Shown here: positions 58,102-64,000 of the stretch, one piece after another
Layout: each line of letters opens with the position of its first letter
Numbering within the stretch: position 1 is the stretch's first letter
From: Campanula takesimana
Lineage: Eukaryota > Streptophyta > Magnoliopsida > Asterales > Campanulaceae
DNA: 64,000 nucleotides
Direction: 5' to 3'
Assembly: GCA_026119855.1 (NCBI GenBank)
Contig: JAOWBW010000163.1
Span: 868,001-932,000, forward strand
Notes under the pieces: generated by a model
Seen by the model: the letters and a program-made list of their open reading frames with translations, nothing else
Databases searched by the model: none
What the model was told of the DNA's origin: nothing
Position numbers and translations under genes: made by a program

Positions 58102-58974
58102 ACACACCCGCCATGCCCAAAATTTGCTAATTTTACTTCCTTCGTTTCACCGTCCCAAAAGTATAGTACTTACATTACTAAACGTTTGTAACACAACTTG
58201 GCTACACAACTCAACCTTTCAACCCATCAAAACCAACCATACCAAATACTCACTTTGTCCCAAAATTACAAGTATCACAAATATCATTCAAATCACAAAA
58301 TTAACAAGTACAAGTATCGAGAATAACATATATGACCATTTTACTATTTAAAGGGGAATTAGTAACTTACCTATTTCCGGAAAAAGTATCACAGAAATAA
58401 TATTTGATCGGGTAGAAATGACCTACTCAACGCCCTGATCATTTTTATATAATTAGTTTTTAAAACGGATAAGTAAATAAAAAGAATTAAATCGAAATAG
58501 GTTAAACTTACCTTTTTCTCCTAACCCTATGAATGAACGAGAAAGTTGCAGAGCATATAATGAACACAGAGGGAGAAATAGGCAAACATGTTATATTAAG
58601 GATTTTACCCATTTTTCTATTTTTGGTCACCCAAGTTTCATTTTTAACACTTAAGCCCCTGTAGTTATAATTTCACAAAGGACCCTAAAGTTTCAACTTA
58701 ATCAATTAACTTCTTTAACCATTATTACTACTAACCAAATAAATAACACAAAGAATCAAGTAAGATGTGCAAATCATAAAATATGATGCAACACATAAAA
58801 TACACACACAAGTCAAATAAAAATCCCCAAAAATATAAAATAAATATGGACGGGTTTTGGGGTCGCTACACCTAGCATGAAATATTTGGCATTTAAAACA
58901 TTGCTTAAAAAATAGCAATTACTTTAAAATAAAATTATAGTACATCTCCGTTTTACTCTTAGTCACTCTTCTAA

Positions 58975-59385
58975 GGGCAACTCCAACAATGGGTATCAAG
59001 ACCAAATTTTGATACCCATGTGAAGGTCCTAGTATCTCCAATAGTAAAAAGTTTAGGTATCAAATTTTGGTGTAGTCCTAGCAAAGGTAGCAAATTTGCT
59101 ACCTTGCTAAGGACCATCATGTGAGATGGACTTTTTAAATATTCACATTTTCAAAGCTAACATTTTAAAGAAAAATAATTAATTAAAACAATGATCATAT
59201 TTTGATATTATTTATTATATTAAAAATATTAATAAATTTTTTTACTATAAAAAAAATTAATTTGATACCAAAAATTTGAAACCTATGATTGGAGATTATT
59301 ATTTGATACCTATGTGAATAGTGTTCATGGGTATCAAAATTTGGTTTTGATATCCATGGAGTAAGGACTACCATTGGAGTTGCCC
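58975..59385. mobile_element. Tourist-like (PIF/Harbinger) MITE
   Basis: Ends GGGCAACTCCAACAATGG and CCATTGGAGTTGCCC are inverted repeats; TAA occurs on both flanks (58972-58974, 59386-59388), the 3-bp TSD of PIF/Harbinger. The 411-bp interior is non-coding. Confidence 0.85.
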
Positions 59386-59388
59386 TAA

Positions 59389-60300
59389 TAGAATAGGAAA
59401 TTTGGTCAAATCATAATAATAGAAAGTAACGTAATAACCAAATCACACAAAGGTAAAATAATACAAATTGTTGACACATTATTTTGTAAGCCAAATTTTG
59501 TGGCACTTTTTTTGACTTTATATTTAACCTTATTAAAAAATTGATTATAAATATATAAAAGAAAAACATATCAATGAGATAGTTTCCAAAATTTGTACTG
59601 GGATAATAGATTTGATACAAATTATAATGATTCAAAGGTATACAAATTTTAAAATATTATATGCATAATACATTTATGCTTTGTAAACGACTCATTACAT
59701 TTTAAAAACAAAAATTACAGAAATTCATTAAAGAAAAGTAATTCAATTCAAATTACGGCAAAAGAATACATTTACTATCGTAACGGTTGTTGTAAAAAGT
59801 TTGAGCTCATTTCCAGTTCAACTTTTGTACTTCCCCCGTCCCGGATTGAGTTTGTTATTTCGATTTCACATGAAGATTAAGAAAAATTAATTGTTGTGAG
59901 TAATATTTATTCCCAAATTTGTGACATTATTTATACTAACAATTTAAATTACGGTAAAATAATACAAATACCGCCGTGCAACGCACGGGGTATACAACTT
60001 GTAACCAATTAAAGAGAAGAGTGTTGAATCCTCATTTGTCACGTCATACGGAGAAAAGAATTGATTGACATGTAAATTGGATAATCTCGCCTTTTAACAA
60101 TGCATTTTGAGAAGATGATGGTTTAATTTTAATGTGGTATTAGAGCTGGCTAAAGTGGATGATAGATTTGTTTAGTAAAATTGGGTTTGAGTTGATGATT
60201 ATATGCGCGTGTTAATAATCCACGTGTATTGCTCATGCTGTGTTTGACCCATTGATCATAGCAGTGTGTTAATGGTTAACACGTGGAGCCGCTAATCATG
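59389..60300. other. AT-rich intergenic DNA with a Helitron-like hairpin
   Basis: A partial relative of the 7017-7199 element lies at about 59470-59535 and a Stowaway left-end fragment (CTTCCCCCGTCCCGGATTGA) near 59831. The hairpin CCGTGCAACGCACGGGG (59973-59989) resembles the Helitron terminus but is followed by CTTG, not CTAG. No gene was seen. Confidence 0.45.
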
Positions 60301-60305
60301 GCAAT

Positions 60306-61226
60306 GGATGGCAATTCGACTGAATCCGATCAAAATCGAAAGCGATTCGATCTAAAAATTTTGGAAATGGTTTGCAATTTGTAAAATCCGATCGGATTCG
60401 GACCGGTTTCAGTAACACCTTTGATCCGCCCCCGAGATCTGACCGGACCCGATCTCATTAACCTTACAGTTTTTATTAGTTCCCCCTCTTCTTGAAGTAG
60501 ACACATCCCCAATATATATAAGAGAAAATTTAGGGTTTAGGAATAGTTTTCCTTCTCAACGCCGACTCCCCTCTCTTTCTCAGCGCAATTCTCATTTCTG
60601 TCTCTAAATCTGTCAAACTTAGATCTGTCAAATCCGTCAATTTATAATTATTCTACAGAGGTAATGTAGCAATTCCTAACCAATGAGCATATTTATTTTC
60701 GTTATACTGCTTGGGATGTACTTTTGCTACAACTTAGATTCATGGTCGTTGATGTTTTATTACCGGTGCTCAACGTGTAAATCTCTTTAGAGTTTGTGTT
60801 TTGTTTTTCTAAATGGCAGATTTCTAATGTGTAGGGGGATTTTCTAACTAATGTGTAGAGAGATTTTCTAACTACTTTGTTTTTTAGTAAACATATTGAG
60901 AGACATACATTTCACATGATTAATGAAAGATGATGCTGAGACCTGAGTCTTTACTTTGGATTGTCTAATTGTTACATTTTAGTTATATACTTTATTTAGT
61001 GTTTTGTGGGGGATTAATTTAATGGATAAAAGTACATGACATTGAAAAGCTCTAAAGAGGGAATGAATTAAGGCGTGTTTTTTTTTAAAAAAAATAACAG
61101 GAGCTCGGGTCGGATCGCTGCTCGGATTGGGGGTGTTCGGATCGGAGTTGGCAAGTATATATTTCTGATGTTCGGATCGGTTTTGGATAAGGTCTGATCC
61201 GATTCGAACCCAACCCGTTGCCACTA
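60306..61226. mobile_element. Possible hAT-like element with promoter-like interior
   Basis: The left end, GGATGGCAATTCG, and the right end, CCCAACCCGTTGCCA, are roughly complementary. Next to them are runs of ATCCGATC and GGATCGG motifs, like those in the TAGGGATGGCAAC-type hAT elements. No convincing 8-bp TSD was found, so the boundaries are uncertain. Confidence 0.4.
60511..60662 (+). promoter_or_regulatory. Promoter and leader-like segment
   Basis: A TATA box (ATATATAAG) is followed by TTTAGGGTTTAG, a telo-box-like motif common in leaders of translation-related plant genes. Then come a pyrimidine-rich stretch with CGCCGACTCCCCTCTC and a donor-like site, CAGAG|GTAATG, at 60660-60661. It resembles a promoter with a non-coding first exon, possibly captured by the surrounding repeat. 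No coding exon was found downstream. Confidence 0.4.
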
Positions 61227-61285
61227 TGGCCTCTACAAATAATTAGGTTTTTAAAGTTCTCATTTGTCTAACATCAATTCTAGTA

Positions 61286-61554
61286 CTCCCTCCGTCCCAG
61301 AGTAAGAGTCCTACTTTTTATTTTGGTACGTCCCAGAGTAAGAGTCTCATTCCCAAAATGGCAAGGAAATTTTACTATTCATCTCACTCTTTCATAATTT
61401 ACTTTTATACTCACAACACCAATCAACTTACTATTCTCTCCCACTCATTCTCTCTCTTACTTTACTTTTACACTCACAACACTTAAATCACTTCCATCAT
61501 TTCTTAATCTCCATGCATTTGAGAGGTAGGACTCTTACTCTGGGACGGAAGTAG
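61286..61554. mobile_element. Stowaway-like MITE
   Basis: Ends CTCCCTCCGTCCCAGAGTAA and TTACTCTGGGACGGAAGTAG with TA on both sides; 269 bp. Related to 5128-5425. Confidence 0.82.
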
Positions 61555-62263
61555 TATAATTAATAACTATAACCATGAATATATGTTGAGTTACTCGTAA
61601 CAAAATAATTGTAGTATAATTTTACGATGATAAAAAAAATAAAAGCTAAATTCTTAAGTAATTATGTGATAATTTGGGGGCATGGAGTAAATTATATAGA
61701 AGTCCAGATTTTTTCATGATATTTATTCAAATTATTGACTTCTTTCAAATATTTAGTCAAAAAAATATATGTTTCAAATATTAATATTGTATTTTATTTT
61801 TTTTAGATAATAAGATTGTGTTAAGATAATACTGATCACTAAAAAGCAATTGCCGCCATAAAAAACAAGTGTCAATAGTAAGGAAAGTCTTTTATTTCAA
61901 GATAAACGAGTGTATCATATATCATATGTAATTATAACTTCTTTCTTCTTTTTTCCTTTTTTCTTTTTCCTTTTTCCTTTTTATAAGATATGCAGCCATA
62001 ACTTGAAAAGTATTTTAAATAATTTTTCCTTTTTAATTAAGTGATAATTATGTGGATAAAGCTTTTATTCAATCATTGTTTTTGCAGTTATCCTTCATGG
62101 TGTGAATAAACGTGACCTAGTTGTCTACCATTATCACGTGAAAGTTCATCACACTATGTCTCACAAGGCCCGTCTCAATAACTTTAGGGGCCCTGTGCCA
62201 AAATACGAATATGATCCCTTTAAAATTAAAAGAATCCACAAACAAAAAAATATATAATATATA
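61555..62263. other. AT-rich intergenic DNA
   Basis: No gene was recognised. A CTTTTTCC-type pyrimidine run lies near 61940-61980. Confidence 0.5.
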
Positions 62264-63343
62264 CTCCTTCCGGATTGAAATTCCAAATTATAGCTTTTTA
62301 AAAAAATAATTACCAAAACAACAACCCTAAAAACTTATTTACCAAAGTAGCATTTTTTGCTAAAACCGGAAGTGGGATTTCCGGTTTTAATGTTGAATCC
62401 GGAAGTCCCACTTCCGGAATTGACCTTTTGATTTTTTTTAATTTTTTTTTTCGCGAAATCTTTTTTTTTTTTTTTTTTGAATCCGGAACTGGTATTTCCG
62501 GTTTTAAATTTAATTTTTTTTTTTTTTTTTTTTGAAATAACAAAAAACATTAAAACAATTCTATAGGATGTTTATTTGTTTAATTTGGACTTAAATTGAA
62601 GGAGTTATGGTTGCTCAAAGTTGAGTATTTAATCAACAATTCAAATTTTTTTCATGATTTTGAAGGCTGTTTTTGACATACTTAGACTAGGATTTGTTTT
62701 AACACTTTTCGCCAAATCCTAGTCTAAGTATGTCAAAAACAGCCTTCAAAATCATGAAAAAAATTTGAATTGTTGATTAAATACTCAACTTTGAGCAACC
62801 ATAACTCCTTCAATTTAAGTCCAAATTAAACAAATAAACATCCTATAGAATTGTTTTAATGTTTTTTGTTATTTCAAAAAAAAAAAAAAAAAAAAAAAAA
62901 ACAGATTTCGCGAAAAAAAAAAATTAAAAAAAATCAAAAGGTCAATTCCGGAAGTGGGACTTCCGGATTCAACATTAAAACCGGAAATCCCACTTCCGGT
63001 TTTAGCAAAAAATGCTACTTTGGTAAATAAGTTTTTAGGGTTGTTGTTTTGGTAATTATTTTTTTAAAAAGCTATAATTTGGAATTTCAATCCTCCTTCC
63101 GCCCCATTTAAATTGTAAAAACTAGGTTGTGTACGGGAATTAAGGTAAAAGTGAAAAAGATGATGTGTTGTGAATATAAATAGTTGGGTAGGAGAAAGAA
63201 AGTGGGATAGGAAATAGTAAGTCGGTTAGTTGATGTGAGCCACTAATTTAAAAGTATTAAAACCTTTTTATTTTAGGATTTTGCAATTTTAAGTTAGACA
63301 CTCAAAATGTCAAATTTTGCACTTTGAAATGGGGCGGAGGGAG
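62264..63343. mobile_element. Stowaway MITE split by an 820-bp foldback element
   Basis: The outer element starts CTCCTTCCG after TA and ends GGGGCGGAGGGAG before TA (63344-63345). Its first nine bases were duplicated by insertion of the foldback at 62273-63092. Without the insert and one TSD copy it is about 250 bp. Confidence 0.8.
62273..63092. mobile_element. Long foldback (hairpin) element with 9-bp TSD
   Basis: Two arms of about 370-430 bp are nearly perfect complements, beginning GATTGAAATTCC and meeting at a short loop near 62695-62715 (TTTTAACACTTTTCGC). The left arm has about 55 bp extra within its T-runs. The direct repeat CTCCTTCCG lies at 62264-62272 and 63093-63101, a 9-bp TSD of Mutator type. 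It encodes no protein. Arm identity suggests recent origin or ongoing correction. Confidence 0.88.
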
Positions 63344-63350
63344 TATACTA

Positions 63351-63451
63351 CTTCTCCTTCCCAAGATTCTGGGAAAAAAAAATAATCAAATTTGCTCTTG
63401 ATACGAGTCAATTTTGACATATTTTAGACATTCATTTTGAGACGGAGGTAG
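63351..63451. mobile_element. Short Stowaway-like MITE
   Basis: CTTCTCCTTCCCAAGATTC and TTGAGACGGAGGTAG pair imperfectly, TA on both sides, 101 bp. It lies 7 bp from the preceding element. Confidence 0.55.
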
Positions 63452-63577
63452 TACACTAGTACAAAATAAACCACACATGATCACACTTGAACAGAACCAA
63501 ACTTCAAATCTTTTGAACTATCAAAAAAATCAATTACAGAATTCAAAAAAAAAAAAAAAAAAAAATACCCAACAACG

Positions 63578-64000
63578 TGTTGGGGAATTTGGGGGATCTC
63601 CGCATCCACTAGCTCATAATAGCAGTCATCAACATGGAGAAAATAATCAACACATGATAATATAATATGAAAGAACAAATAACACCGATGTTTGATAACC
63701 CAGTTTATCAGCACATGACTACATCTGAGGGCACTTAGCCAGGATATCATTATAATAATATGTCGATCGTTACAATTTACACATACACTCACACAGATCT
63801 AGTATGGCTACTCCCCATAACAATCTCACCACATATTATTATCTCTCCCCAAGAATACACAAGCACGATCATGGCCGGGTTGTAGGATCTCCCCCATGGC
63901 TCACCTAGGCCCCCCGTCCCCCTCCTAAACACTATTTTGTGCTCTCTCTTGATATTCTAACTTTCTCCTACACAGAGTAAAGTACCCAAAATATTATGGT
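63578..64000 (-). mobile_element. Start of another LTR, cut by the window end
   Basis: It begins TGTTGGGGAATTTGGGGG, and about 130 bp in has CCAGTTTATCAGCACATGAC followed by GAGGGCACTTAGCCAGGAT. This matches the corresponding part of the Copia LTR at 14345 (GGGGGCACTACCAAGCCAGG). It is probably an LTR of a related Copia family in the same orientation. Confidence 0.55.

Larger units (their letters stand above)
50713..58870 (-). mobile_element. Gypsy (chromovirus-type) LTR retrotransposon, complete outline but defective
   Basis: Two LTRs of about 2.1 kb (50713-52805 and 56753-58870) lie in direct orientation. The exact TSD CCTAG is present at 50708-50712 and 58871-58875. On the minus strand the 5' LTR is followed by TTGGTATCGGAGC, a primer-binding site of initiator-methionine type. 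The 3.9-kb interior has protease, RT, RNase H and integrase in Gypsy order, ending in a chromodomain-like region. Long LTRs and this ending suit the Tekay/Del chromovirus group. Lesions: most of gag is missing, plus a TAG, a -1 frameshift and a compensated double frameshift. It could move only with help. Confidence 0.95.

Noticed and set aside
62310..62550. Lys-rich minus-strand frames
   Set aside because: Produced by long T-runs in the foldback element.

Overview
The window is nuclear DNA from a flowering plant, most likely a eudicot. It has two spliced genes with GT-AG introns (a non-phosphorylating glyceraldehyde-3-phosphate dehydrogenase and a plastid acyl-ACP thioesterase) in an AT-rich landscape dominated by plant transposons: Copia and Gypsy LTR elements, Stowaway, hAT, Harbinger and Mutator-like elements, and Helitron ends. 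I cannot name the species. Everything below was read by eye; no searches were run.

Layout. 1-3621: a gag-only LTR element on the minus strand. 3622-7200: AT-rich DNA with a palindromic repeat, three Stowaway elements, a Helitron end and a TTACATT-rich block. 7591-8696: a Mutator-like element carrying gene-like sequence. 8700-14021: LTR debris, a hAT element, a Gypsy solo LTR and a broken Copia pol with its LTR. 14219-21568: a three-level nest (hAT containing Copia containing a solo LTR), each level bracketed by its own target-site duplication (TSD). 21569-28520: non-genic DNA with several foldback elements and one possible plastid-leader exon. 28799-32206: two small LTR units in opposite orientation, with one 5-bp TSD around the pair. 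33138-38391: the dehydrogenase gene and a possible alternative first exon. 38565-41575: LTR, Copia gag and TTACATT-rich debris. 42504-48540: the thioesterase gene, minus strand. 49042-50491: small elements. 50713-58870: a complete but defective Gypsy element. 58975-63451: further small elements, including an 820-bp hairpin inserted in a Stowaway. 63578-end: the start of another LTR.

The host genes act in separate pathways. The dehydrogenase makes cytosolic NADPH by oxidising glyceraldehyde-3-phosphate. The thioesterase releases saturated fatty acids from acyl carrier protein in the plastid. The dehydrogenase reads as intact at 496 residues. The thioesterase has every expected exon, but an extra A in an A-run shifts the frame in its third coding exon.

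Main points for a second look: (1) the inverted pair of LTR units inside a single TSD; (2) clusters of short GC-rich palindromes, usually two pairs about 45-50 bp apart, in the LTRs of several apparently unrelated families, with a different core in each; (3) an in-frame, transit-peptide-like exon upstream of the dehydrogenase; (4) three related foldback elements, each with a 9-bp TSD, within 5.3 kb.
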